A stretch of 12,751 bases of DNA, from assembly GCA_051962095.1 (NCBI GenBank), contig JBQCCP010000155.1, forward strand, positions 1 to 12,751, written 5' to 3'. Of this stretch, positions 5,794-12,751 are shown piece after piece. This DNA comes from 66-474 sp051962095. GTDB taxonomy: Bacteria; Pseudomonadota; Gammaproteobacteria; Xanthomonadales; Rhodanobacteraceae. Each line of letters starts with the position of its first letter. The first letter of the stretch is position 1. The position numbers were made by a program, and so were the translations under genes. The notes under the pieces were generated by a model that did no database searches, was not told the DNA's origin, and worked only from the letters and a program-made list of their open reading frames with translations.

Positions 5794-5840
5794 GACGGCG
5801 CGACCGCTTGGCATAGCGCGGACAGGCCCTGGCGCTCCGG

Positions 5841-6560
5841 TTACCGCGCCGGCGCCTTCGCGCGTTCCTGCGGCGCAGGCTGGTCGGCCTGCATCTGGCG
5901 ATGCAGCACGGACGAGAATTCTTCCTGGAAGGTGTCGTAGCGGATCGTGATCCGCTCCAGCCGCGTCGAATAACGGTTGTACGCCCACACCGCGGGGATC
6001 GCGGCGAACAGGCCCATCGCGGTGGCGACCAATGCCTCGGAAATGCCCGGTGCCACCGTGGCTATGGTGGCCTGCTTCAGGGTGCCGAGGCCCTGAAAGG
6101 CGATCATGATGCCCCACACCGTGCCGAAAAGGCCGACGTAGGTGCTGATGGACCCGACGTTCGCGAGGTATTCGAGATTGTGTTCCAGCTTTTCGACTTC
6201 GCGCGTGCCGGCGACCCGCATCGCGCGCTCGGAGGCTTCCAGCACCGCGCGCCGGTCTTCGGCACCGCCTCGCTGGCGCTGGCGCACGAATTCGCGGAAT
6301 CCCGATTCGAACACCGCCGCGAGCCCGCCCGCTTCGCCCGCACGATTGCCGACTTCGCGGAACAGCGCGGCAAGATCCACGCCCGACCAGAAGCGTTCCT
6401 CGAAATCGTCGGCATCACGCGCGGCGGCGTCCAGCATCGCCTTCTTGCGGAAGATGATCACCCATGAGGTGAACGAGAAGATCACCAGGATCAGCAGCAC
6501 CAGCTTCACCGGCCAGCTTGCGTGGATGACCAGATCGAGGATGTTGATGGAGCCGTTCAT
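5841..6560 (-). CDS. tolQ: Tol-Pal system proton channel component TolQ
   Basis: TolQ (239 residues) is the ExbB/MotA-family inner-membrane protein that forms the proton-driven motor with TolR and energises TolA. Three transmembrane helices are visible: about 17-37 (PVKLVLLILVIFSFTSWVII), about 135-157 (GSISTYVGLFGTVWGIMIAF) and about 168-194 (VAPGISEALVATAMGLFAAI). The conserved GLFGTVWGI and APGISEALVATAMGL blocks carry the threonines and small residues that line the channel in this family. A large cytosolic loop (about 40-130) and a short Pro/Ala-rich tail complete the protein; length is normal. Its ATG overlaps the ybgC stop as ATGA, so the two are probably translationally coupled. The repeat element begins 10 bp after its stop. 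Confidence 0.97.
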   Translation of the reverse strand: MNGSINILDLVIHASWPVKLVLLILVIFSFTSWVIIFRKKAMLDAAARDADDFEERFWSGVDLAALFREVGNRAGEAGGLAAVFESGFREFVRQRQRGGAEDRRAVLEASERAMRVAGTREVEKLEHNLEYLANVGSISTYVGLFGTVWGIMIAFQGLGTLKQATIATVAPGISEALVATAMGLFAAIPAVWAYNRYSTRLERITIRYDTFQEEFSSVLHRQMQADQPAPQERAKAPAR

Positions 6561-6994
6561 TCGAAATGTTGTCCTTGAATCAGATCAGCGATGTTCTGGG
6601 GAATCCGGCGCGGCACGAAAGCTTCCGCATCGACGCACGCGATCCGCACCTTTGCGCGCGCCAGCGTAATGCCGTCGGCCGCGCGCAGCACGTCCTGTGC
6701 GATGTCGAGGCTGGCCGAACGCAGGCGCGCCAGGCGCACCGTCGAATCCAGTTCGTCGTCCAGCCGGGCCGGCTTGTCATAGGCGATGCTCAATTCGCGC
6801 ACCACGAACACGACTCCGTGCGACCGGCGCAGGGCGTCCTGCCCCATGGCCATCGCGCGCATCCATTCGGTGCGCGCCCGCTCCAGAAACCGGAGATACC
6901 CCGCGTGATACACCACGCCGCCAGCGTCGGTATCTTCCCAATAGACCCTTGTCCGCCACCTGAACGCCGGCTGGGTAGGATCGACCGCGTCCAT
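6557..6994 (-). CDS. ybgC: Tol-Pal system-associated acyl-CoA thioesterase YbgC
   Basis: The 145-residue hotdog-fold protein belongs to the 4-hydroxybenzoyl-CoA thioesterase family. The N-terminal VYWEDTDAGGVVYHAGYL (about 17-34) contains the conserved Asp of the active site, followed by FLERARTEW on the central helix. Characterised YbgC proteins hydrolyse acyl-CoA thioesters (short-chain in Haemophilus influenzae, longer-chain in E. coli) and may link phospholipid metabolism to the Tol system; the substrate here is unknown. The gene starts 4 nt after the ruvB stop; AAGGTG inside the ruvB end lies 10 nt before the ATG. Its stop overlaps the tolQ start. Confidence 0.94.
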   Translation of the reverse strand: MDAVDPTQPAFRWRTRVYWEDTDAGGVVYHAGYLRFLERARTEWMRAMAMGQDALRRSHGVVFVVRELSIAYDKPARLDDELDSTVRLARLRSASLDIAQDVLRAADGITLARAKVRIACVDAEAFVPRRIPQNIADLIQGQHFE

Positions 6995-6998
6995 CGGG

Positions 6999-8042
6999 CT
7001 AGGACACCTTTTCGTCGAAGAGGTTCATCGGGGTTTCCGCACCGCGCGGCGGCTTCAGCCCGAAGTGCCGCCACGCCTTCGCGGTCGCGATGCGCCCGCG
7101 CGCGGTACGCGCCATCAAGCCCTGCTGGATCAGGTAGGGTTCCAGCACGTCTTCGATGGTGTCGCGATCCTCGGCCAGCGCCGCGGCCAGCGATTCAACG
7201 CCCACCGGACCGCCGTCGAACTGCTCCAGGATCAGCCGCAACAGCCGGCGATCGAGTTCGTCGTAGCCGCCGGCGTCCACCTGCAGCATTTCCAGCGCGG
7301 CGGACGCGGCGTCGCGGGTGATGCGCCCGCCCGCGCGCACCTCGGCGTAATCGCGCACACGGCGCAACAGGCGATTGGCGATGCGCGGGGTGCCGCGCGA
7401 ACGCCGCGCGATCTCGGCGGCGCCTTCTTCGTCGCAGGCAATGTCGAGGATGCACGCCGAGCGCTTGACGATCGATGCCAACTCGCCAGACGTGTAGAAC
7501 TCCAGCCGGTGCACGATGCCGAAGCGGTCGCGCAGCGGCGAGGTCAACATGCCCGCACGGGTGGTGGCACCGACCAACGTGAAGCGCGGCAGGTCCAGCT
7601 TGATCGAGCGCGCGGCCGGGCCTTCGCCCAGCATGATGTCGATCTGGAAATCTTCCAGCGCTGGGTACAGCACTTCTTCCACCACGGGCGAGAGGCGGTG
7701 GATTTCGTCGATGAACAGCACATCGTGCGGCTGCAGGTTGGTGAGCAGCGCGGCGAGATCGCCCGCGCGCTCCAGTACCGGACCGGAGGTGGTGCGAAGG
7801 TTCACGCCCAGTTCGTTCGCGATCACGTGCGAGATCGTGGTCTTGCCCAAACCCGGCGGTCCGAACACCAGCACGTGGTCCAGCGCGTCGCCGCGTTTCC
7901 TCGCCGCCTCGATCGACAGCGTCAGTTGTTCGCGCATCGCCGCCTGGCCCACGTATTCGGCCAGCGTGCGCGGCCGCACGCTGGCTTCGACGACTTGTTC
8001 GGCGGGGCTTTCGGCCGCATCGACGACGCGTGATTCACTCAT
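6999..8042 (-). CDS. ruvB: Holliday junction branch migration ATPase RuvB
   Basis: RuvB (347 residues) is the hexameric AAA+ motor that, with RuvA, drives branch migration of Holliday junctions in recombination and repair. Seen are Walker A GPPGLGKTT (61-69), Walker B LFIDEIH (109-115), sensor motif GATTRAG (158-164) with the LRDRFG box (170-175) that carries the arginine finger, and a C-terminal winged-helix domain (about 270-340, GPVGVESLAAALAEDRDTIEDV). Length is normal. No strong Shine-Dalgarno sequence precedes the ATG. A CATAAT hexamer (8049-8054 on the minus strand) ends 6 nt before it, which would fit a leaderless start, but no -35 box is visible. Unusually, ruvA is about 4.5 kb upstream, separated by three genes. 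ybgC follows after 4 nt. Confidence 0.98.
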   Translation of the reverse strand: MSESRVVDAAESPAEQVVEASVRPRTLAEYVGQAAMREQLTLSIEAARKRGDALDHVLVFGPPGLGKTTISHVIANELGVNLRTTSGPVLERAGDLAALLTNLQPHDVLFIDEIHRLSPVVEEVLYPALEDFQIDIMLGEGPAARSIKLDLPRFTLVGATTRAGMLTSPLRDRFGIVHRLEFYTSGELASIVKRSACILDIACDEEGAAEIARRSRGTPRIANRLLRRVRDYAEVRAGGRITRDAASAALEMLQVDAGGYDELDRRLLRLILEQFDGGPVGVESLAAALAEDRDTIEDVLEPYLIQQGLMARTARGRIATAKAWRHFGLKPPRGAETPMNLFDEKVS

Positions 8043-8114
8043 GCGGTGATTATGCCGGAACGCGCAGACCCGCGACGCGAAACGCCACGCTCGAAGACCG
8101 GAATCTTCAGGCCA

Positions 8115-8621
8115 TCAACGCTGGCGGTTTTTCGCGCGCGTCCGCGCCGCCTTGCGCGCCGCGGCGGAACGTTCTTTCGCACCTTTGGTGCGCGCGGCCT
8201 TCTTCGCTGCGGCGGATCGTTCGCCAGCCGATCGTTTGTGCGCCGCCTTGCGGGCGTGCTTCGAGAGCGCGGTTTTCGATGCAGCCGAATGACCTTCGCG
8301 CTTCAACGCCTTGCTGCTTGCGCGCGAACGCTTCGACGAGGCGTGGCGTGCCGCGCCTTTCTTTCCCGCAGCCAGGTCACGCTTCGCGCGCCTGATGGTG
8401 CCGGACGAAGCCTGCCCCTTCTCGGGCGGCGGGAGGTCCACGCCGGCGCGGCGCGCTTCCGACAAACCGATCGCGATCGCCTGCTTGGTCGAGCGCGCGC
8501 CGTGCTTGCCCTGGCGGATGTGATCGATTTCCTCGCGCACGAATTCGCCGGCCTGGGTGCTGGCGGACTTGCCTTCGCGCTCGTCCTGCCTCGCCCTTTC
8601 GATCGCCTTCTTCGCAGGCAT
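8115..8621 (-). CDS. DUF6496-like protein with histone H1-like basic tail
   Basis: I start this 168-residue protein at ATG 8621 because AGGAGGTG lies 4 nt upstream; 18 further codons are open before it but lack support. Residues about 1-68 (MPAKKAIERARQDEREGKS, then TQAGEFVREEIDHIRQGKHGA and STKQAIAIGLSEARRAGV) match my recollection of DUF6496, whose function is unknown. The rest is a disordered, strongly basic Lys/Arg/Ala/Ser tail like histone H1, with a near-exact repeat ERSAAA(K/R)KAART at 134-145 and 150-161. Such tails usually bind nucleic acid, so a DNA-compacting or stress-related role is possible, but this is inference. There is no signal peptide or membrane segment. It lies between kup and ruvB, 119 bp after kup and 72 bp before ruvB, so it may have its own promoter. 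Confidence 0.85.
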   Translation of the reverse strand: MPAKKAIERARQDEREGKSASTQAGEFVREEIDHIRQGKHGARSTKQAIAIGLSEARRAGVDLPPPEKGQASSGTIRRAKRDLAAGKKGAARHASSKRSRASSKALKREGHSAASKTALSKHARKAAHKRSAGERSAAAKKAARTKGAKERSAAARKAARTRAKNRQR

Positions 8622-8625
8622 GGGA

Positions 8626-8633
8626 CACCTCCT
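8626..8633 (-). promoter_or_regulatory. Strong ribosome-binding site of the H1-like gene
   Basis: AGGAGGTG on the minus strand is close to the perfect anti-16S complement and sits 4 nt before the ATG at 8621. It is the best Shine-Dalgarno sequence in the window and decides the start. It suggests strong translation of the H1-like protein. Confidence 0.8.
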
Positions 8634-8710
8634 CGTCGTTCCGTGAATACGCAGCGCAGCGCACGCGTTCCGCAAACCATCATGCGCCGACCGCTAAGCG
8701 AAGTCACGGC

Positions 8711-8724
8711 CGCCCCGAGGGGCG
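8711..8724 (-). terminator. Possible weak terminator after the second kup
   Basis: CGCCCC and GGGGCG form a 6-bp stem around a 2-nt centre, realistically a 5-bp stem with a CTCG tetraloop on the minus strand, 17 nt after the kup stop. The downstream sequence GCCGTGACTT has no T-run, so at best this is a weak or Rho-assisted terminator. Confidence 0.25.
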
Positions 8725-8740
8725 TTCAGCGATCCAGGCC

Positions 8741-10630
8741 CTAGATCTCGACCTGCGTACCCAGCTCGACCAGCCGGTTGGCGGGGATGTTGAAGAACGC
8801 GGTCGCGGGCATCGCGTTGCGCGACAGGAACGCAAACAATTTGTCACGCCACAACGCCATCCCCGGGCGATGGGTCGCCACCACGGTCTCCCGCGACAGG
8901 AAGAACGTGGTGTCCATCATGTCGAAGGCGAATCCGCGTTGCGCGCCGGCGGCCAGCGCCGCCGAGACATCGGGATCTTCCATGAAGCCGAAACGCAACG
9001 TCATCGCATGGAACGAATGGCCGAGGTCGCGCACCTCGATGCGTTCGGCGGCATCCGCGAAGGGCACTTCCAGCGTCTCGACGCTCAGCAGCACATTGCG
9101 CGCGTGCAGTACCTTGAAGTGCTTCAGGCTGTGCAGCAGCGCATGCGGCACCGAGTTCAGGTTGGCGGTCATGAACACCGCGGAGCCGGGCACCCGCGAG
9201 GGCGGGTGTTCGGCGATGCTGGCGATGAAGGGCGCAAGCGCCAGGCCGCCGTGCTTCAGCTGGCGCAGCACCAGTTCGCGGCCGCGCCGCCAGGTGGTCA
9301 TCACCGCGAATACCAGCAGCCCCAGCACCAGCGGGAACCAGCCGCCGTGCTCGACCTTAAGCAGGTTCGCGCCGAAGAAGGCGAGATCGATGACCAGGAA
9401 TACCACGCCGATCGCGATCACCAGCGGCAGCTTCCAGTGCCACAGGCGAACCGCCACGATCAGCAGCAGCAAGGTGGTCACCACCATCGTCCCGGTGACC
9501 GCGATGCCGTAGGCGGCGCCCAGATTTTCGGAAGAACGGAATCCGATCACCGCCGCGATCACCAGCACCAGCAACATGCCGTTGATCCACGGCACGAAGA
9601 TCTGCCCGGACATGTGGCTGGAAGTGTGCACCACGCGCATGCGCGGCGAGAAACCGAGTTGCACCGCCTCACGCGTCATCGAATAGGCGCCCGAGATCAC
9701 CGCCTGGGAAGCGATCACGGCGGCCGTGGTGGCCAGTGCGATCATCGGATACAGCAGTGCGTGCGGCACCAGCAAATAGAACGGATTGGCCGAAGCCTCC
9801 GGTTGGCGCAGCAATAGCGCGCCCTGCCCGAAATAATTCAGCAGCAGCGCGGGCAATACGAAGAACAACCATGCGCGCCGGATCGGCGTCTTCCCGAAAT
9901 GCCCCATGTCCGCGTACAACGCCTCGGTGCCCGTCACGGCCAGTACCACGCCGCCCAGCGCGAGGAACGCGGCGGTTCCGTGCGAATGGAAGAAACGCAG
10001 CGCGTAATACGGATTCAACGCGACCAGGATTTCTGGTGCGCGCACGATCATGTTCACGCCCAGCAACGCGATCACGACGAACCACGCGCACATCACCGGC
10101 GCAAAGACCGCCCCGACCTTCGCGGTGCCGCGTTTTTGCACGACGAACAGCGCCAGCACGATCACTACGCTGATCGGCATGACCCATCGCACGAGCGCGG
10201 GCTCCGCGATCTTCAAACCTTCCACCGCCGACAACACCGACATTGCCGGCGTGATCACGCCGTCGCCGTAAAACAACGCGGCGCCGAAGATCGCGACCAC
10301 CGCGACCAGCCAGCGCAGTCTGGGCATGCCGCGCACGCTGCGCTGCGCCAGCGCCATCAGCGCCATGATGCCGCCCTCGCCCTTGTTGTCAGCGCGCATC
10401 ACGAATATCACGTATTTCAACGTCACCACCAGCAGCAGCGCCCAGAACACCAGCGACAACACGCCCAGTACGCTCGCGTGCGCCACGCCGAGGCCATACT
10501 TGCTGCTGAAGACTTCCTGCAGGGTGTACAGCGGACTGGTGCCGATGTCGCCGAACACCACGCCCACCGCGCCGAACGCCAGTGCCCGCAGCGAAGGAGA
10601 TTCGCGCAAATTCGAAACCGCGGTATGCAT
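8741..10630 (-). CDS. kup: Kup/HAK/KUP-family potassium transporter (second copy)
   Basis: This 629-residue protein is a low-affinity K+ uptake system, probably K+/H+ symport, in the inner membrane. About 12 hydrophobic helices fill the first ~440 residues, followed by a cytosolic domain of about 185 residues. Signatures are VVFGDIGTSPLYT (24-36), RADNKGEGGIMALMALAQR (79-97), GDGVITPAMSVLSAVEGL (122-139), TGTEALYADMGHFG (about 250) and NYFGQGALLL (about 280). The Asp and Glu residues shown to matter in E. coli Kup (in GDIG, AVEG and TxxEALYAD) are kept. I choose ATG 10630; a frame extension to 10675 adds 15 residues and has no ribosome-binding site. It is very similar to the kup copy just upstream, especially at the end (WRDKLFAFLxRNAxPATAFF), so the pair probably arose by tandem duplication. 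Confidence 0.95.
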   Translation of the reverse strand: MHTAVSNLRESPSLRALAFGAVGVVFGDIGTSPLYTLQEVFSSKYGLGVAHASVLGVLSLVFWALLLVVTLKYVIFVMRADNKGEGGIMALMALAQRSVRGMPRLRWLVAVVAIFGAALFYGDGVITPAMSVLSAVEGLKIAEPALVRWVMPISVVIVLALFVVQKRGTAKVGAVFAPVMCAWFVVIALLGVNMIVRAPEILVALNPYYALRFFHSHGTAAFLALGGVVLAVTGTEALYADMGHFGKTPIRRAWLFFVLPALLLNYFGQGALLLRQPEASANPFYLLVPHALLYPMIALATTAAVIASQAVISGAYSMTREAVQLGFSPRMRVVHTSSHMSGQIFVPWINGMLLVLVIAAVIGFRSSENLGAAYGIAVTGTMVVTTLLLLIVAVRLWHWKLPLVIAIGVVFLVIDLAFFGANLLKVEHGGWFPLVLGLLVFAVMTTWRRGRELVLRQLKHGGLALAPFIASIAEHPPSRVPGSAVFMTANLNSVPHALLHSLKHFKVLHARNVLLSVETLEVPFADAAERIEVRDLGHSFHAMTLRFGFMEDPDVSAALAAGAQRGFAFDMMDTTFFLSRETVVATHRPGMALWRDKLFAFLSRNAMPATAFFNIPANRLVELGTQVEI

Positions 10631-10740
10631 GGAACGCCCGGATTCCGCAAAGAGGGCGCGAAGTGTAATGCGCACCCGGCAGCCGGGACGCGGAAACGAT
10701 CAACCGGAAGCCTGCGGTTCAGCGATGCGCGAGATGCGCG

Positions 10741-12639
10741 CTAGATCTCCACCTGCGCGCCCAGTTCGATCAGCCGGTTGCCGGGGATGCTGAAGAACGC
10801 GGTCGCCGGCAACGCGTTCCGGGCGAGGAAGGCGAACAGCTTGTCGCGCCACAGCGCCATGCCGGGCCGGTCGGTAGCGACGATGGTTTCGCGTGACAGG
10901 AAGAACGTGGTGTCCATCATCTTCAGTTCGAGGCCCTGCTTCGCGCACGCGTGCAGCGCGGCCGGCACGTTCGGATCCTCGGCGAAGCCGAAGCGCAGCG
11001 TCAGCAGATAGAAGTCGTTGCCGAGGTTCTTCAGTTCCAGCCGCTCGTCGGGATCGGCCAGGGGCGTCTCCAGCGTCTCCACGGTCAGGATCACGTTGCG
11101 CTTGTGCAGCACCTTGTTGTGCTTCAGGTTGTGCAGCAGCGCGTGCGGCACCGCATCAGGGTCGCTGACCAGGAAGATCGCAGTGCCTTCCACACGCGTT
11201 GGCGGATGTTCGGCAAGATTGGCGATGAACGGCGCCAGCGCGAGTCCGCCGTGCTTCAACTGGCGCAGCACCAGGTCGCGTCCGCGGCGCCAGGTGGTGA
11301 GGATCGTGAACACCGCAAGCCCCAGCACCAGCGGGAACCAGCCGCCGTCCTCGACCTTCAGCGTGTTGGCGCCGAAGAACGACAGGTCGATCGTCAGGAA
11401 GAACAGGCCCAGTCCGACGATCGCCGCCGGGTTCCACTTCCACATCCGCCACGCGACAATCAGGAACAGCGTGGTGTCGATCGCCATGGTGCCGGTGACC
11501 GCGATGCCGTAGGCGCCGGCCAACGCGTTGGACGAACCGAAGCCGATCACCACCAGCACCACCAGGATCATCAGCAGGCGATTGACCCACGGCAGGTAGA
11601 TTTGCCCGACTTCCTCGTTGGACGTGTGCACCACCGGCATCCGCGGCAGGAAGCCGAGCTGGATCGCCTGGCGCATGATCGAGAACGAGCCCGCGATCAC
11701 CGCCTGTGAAGCGATGACCGCCGCCGCGGTCGCCAGCGCGATCATCGGATACAGCGCCCACTCCGGCACCGCCAGATAGAAGGGATTGCTGGCGGCCTTG
11801 GGGTCGTGCACCAGCAGCGCGCCCTGACCGAAATAATTCAGCATCAGGCCGGGCATCACGAAGCCGTACCACGCGACGGTGATCGGCTTGCGCCCGAAAT
11901 GGCCCATGTCGGCGTAGAGCGCCTCGGCGCCGGTCACGCACAGCACCACCGCGCCCAGCACCAGGAATCCGCCGGCGCCGTGGTGGACGAAGAAGGTGAA
12001 CCCGTACCAGGGATTGATCGCTCGCAGCACCAGCGGGTGCTGCACGATGTTGTAAATGCCGATCAGGCCCAGCGCGATGAACCACACGCACATCACCGGC
12101 CCGAAGATGCTGCCGACGCGGCCGGTGCCACGTTTCTGGATCAGGAACAGCGTGACCAGCACGATCACCGCGATCCACACCACCCAATGCGAAAGCGCGG
12201 GCGCGGCGACTTCCAGGCCTTCCACCGCCGACAGCACCGTGATCGATGGCGTGATCACGCCATCGCCAAAGAACAGCGCGGCACCCAGCACCGCCGCCAG
12301 CACCACCAGCTTGCGGGTGCGGGGATACTGGCGCGTGGCGCGCTGGGCCAGCGCCATCATCGCCATGATGCCGCCTTCGCCCTTGTTGTCGGCGCGCATG
12401 ATGAAAGTGACGTACTTCAGCGCCACCACGATCAGCAGCGTCCACAACACCAGCGACAGCACGCCGAGTACGTTGAAGACCGTCACCGGCATGCCGTGCT
12501 GGTCGCTGAAGGCCTCGCTGAAGGTGTACAGCGGGCTTGTGCCGAGATCGCCGAACACCACGCCGATCGCGCCGACCACCATCACGTGCAGGGCTTTCTT
12601 GCCCGCATCGATGGGTGCTTCGGCGGCCGCCTTGTCCAT
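10741..12639 (-). CDS. kup: Kup/HAK/KUP-family potassium transporter (first copy)
   Basis: This 632-residue protein is the upstream of two tandem Kup K+ transporters. It has the same layout: about 12 membrane helices and a cytosolic tail of about 185 residues. Signatures are VVFGDLGTSPLYT (27-39), RADNKGEGGIMAMMALAQRA, GDGVITPSITVLSAVEGL, TGAEALYADMGHFGRKP and NYFGQGALLV; the key Asp and Glu residues are present. I choose ATG 12639, giving an N-terminus of about 20 residues before the first helix, as is usual; GGAC lies 5 nt upstream, a weak ribosome-binding site. Twenty-two further open codons upstream coincide with ruvA in another frame and are not used. The gene starts inside the ruvA 3' end (58 bp overlap), so it is likely co-transcribed with ruvA. 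A 110-bp spacer separates it from the second copy. Confidence 0.95.
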   Translation of the reverse strand: MDKAAAEAPIDAGKKALHVMVVGAIGVVFGDLGTSPLYTFSEAFSDQHGMPVTVFNVLGVLSLVLWTLLIVVALKYVTFIMRADNKGEGGIMAMMALAQRATRQYPRTRKLVVLAAVLGAALFFGDGVITPSITVLSAVEGLEVAAPALSHWVVWIAVIVLVTLFLIQKRGTGRVGSIFGPVMCVWFIALGLIGIYNIVQHPLVLRAINPWYGFTFFVHHGAGGFLVLGAVVLCVTGAEALYADMGHFGRKPITVAWYGFVMPGLMLNYFGQGALLVHDPKAASNPFYLAVPEWALYPMIALATAAAVIASQAVIAGSFSIMRQAIQLGFLPRMPVVHTSNEEVGQIYLPWVNRLLMILVVLVVIGFGSSNALAGAYGIAVTGTMAIDTTLFLIVAWRMWKWNPAAIVGLGLFFLTIDLSFFGANTLKVEDGGWFPLVLGLAVFTILTTWRRGRDLVLRQLKHGGLALAPFIANLAEHPPTRVEGTAIFLVSDPDAVPHALLHNLKHNKVLHKRNVILTVETLETPLADPDERLELKNLGNDFYLLTLRFGFAEDPNVPAALHACAKQGLELKMMDTTFFLSRETIVATDRPGMALWRDKLFAFLARNALPATAFFSIPGNRLIELGAQVEI

Positions 12640-12751
12640 CCCCGTCCGAGCCCCGCGCGCAGGGCCTTGCGGATGATCGCCTCGGCGACGTCGCCCTCGG
12701 CGCATGCAGCCGAGGCCAGGCGCGCGGCCACGGCCGGCTTGTAGCCAAGTT
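12582..12751 (-). CDS. ruvA: Holliday junction DNA helicase subunit RuvA, C-terminal end, cut by window edge
   Basis: In the minus-strand frame that starts with codon CTT at 12749, the sequence reads LGYKPAVAARLAS, then AEGDVAEAIIRKALRAG. This is the RuvA C-terminal domain III, a small helical bundle that binds RuvB and controls its ATPase; LGYKPxxAxR and AEAIIRKALR are characteristic. About 55 codons are visible; the tetramerisation and DNA-binding domains lie outside. The family normally stops right after RKALR. Here the frame goes on for about 24 residues (GLGRGWTRRPPKHPSMRARKPCT) and ends in TGA at 12582-12584, overlapping the first 58 bp of kup in another frame. The identification is firm; whether the added tail is functional is unknown. 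Confidence 0.85.
   Translation of the reverse strand, partial: LGYKPAVAARLASAACAEGDVAEAIIRKALRAGLGRGWTRRPPKHPSMRARKPCT

Larger units (their letters stand above)
5561..5830. mobile_element. MITE-like non-coding element with terminal inverted repeats, inserted between tolQ and tolR
   Basis: About 270 bp fill nearly all of the 283-bp gap between tolQ and tolR. The ends are inverted repeats: 5561-5593 and the reverse complement of 5799-5830 agree at 27 of 33 aligned positions, and the differences are five transitions and one single-base gap (shared blocks AGGG, CTGTCC, GCCAA, TCGCG). Inside are two hairpin domains (5593-5693 and 5706-5793), so the single strand could fold as a three-way junction closed by the terminal repeats. 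No transposase or convincing ORF is present, so any movement would have to be in trans. I see no clear target-site duplication. The structure is seen directly; mobility and copy number elsewhere are inferred. From memory similar sequences recur in xanthomonad-type genomes, which I cannot verify here. Confidence 0.6.

Noticed and set aside
5740..6117. Minus-strand ORF covering the tolQ end and part of the repeat element
   Set aside because: Out of frame with tolQ over most of its length and ending in the element; no recognisable protein and no ribosome-binding site.
8049..8054. CATAAT as a -10 box giving a leaderless ruvB mRNA
   Set aside because: The hexamer and distance would fit, but there is no -35-like sequence at 16-19 bp, so a single hexamer is not enough to call a promoter.
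10675..10687. CCCGG/CCGGG hairpin between the two kup genes as a terminator
   Set aside because: Only a 5-bp stem with a 3-nt loop and no following T-run on the minus strand; expected by chance in such GC-rich sequence.
11156..12748. Minus-strand open frame of 530 codons overlapping kup and ruvA
   Set aside because: It is an alternative frame of the real kup gene, with Arg/Gly/Asp-rich nonsense translation; the kup frame has all family signatures.

Overview
The window is a high-GC chromosomal segment from a gammaproteobacterium, most likely of the Xanthomonadales/Lysobacterales and probably near the Rhodanobacteraceae. That placement is inferred from gene order (ruvA, kup, ruvB, ybgC, tolQRAB, pal, cpoB, queC, tRNA-Lys), the strongly G/C-ending codons and the style of the proteins; no marker gene such as 16S rRNA is present. 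Every gene I can support lies on the minus strand, so transcription runs from the right end to the left end.

Right part (12751 to 8115): the 3' end of ruvA enters at the edge, followed by two tandem Kup-type potassium transporter genes and a gene for a small, very basic protein (DUF6496-like head with a histone H1-like Lys/Ala tail). These three genes separate ruvA from ruvB.

Middle (8042 to 1449): ruvB is followed 4 nt later by ybgC and the Tol-Pal envelope genes tolQ, tolR, tolA, tolB, pal and cpoB. The products form an inner-membrane, proton-driven TolQRA motor, periplasmic TolB, the outer-membrane lipoprotein Pal and the coordinator CpoB, which together support outer-membrane constriction at division. 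Most junctions overlap by 4 to 14 nt. The exception is tolQ-tolR, where about 283 bp are almost filled by a non-coding element of about 270 bp with imperfect terminal inverted repeats of about 33 bp and two internal hairpins. This MITE-like insertion is the most unusual feature of the window.

Left part (1438 to 1): queC (preQ0 synthesis) follows cpoB, then a spacer with hairpins including a REP-like palindrome, and a tRNA-Lys(UUU). Past the tRNA 3' end lie a possible cysteine-rich small ORF and the start of an unrecognised gene with clearly lower GC at third codon positions. This looks like the edge of an accessory region at a tRNA gene. The rest of the window is conserved housekeeping content; I see no CRISPR array, transposase, phage gene or defence system.
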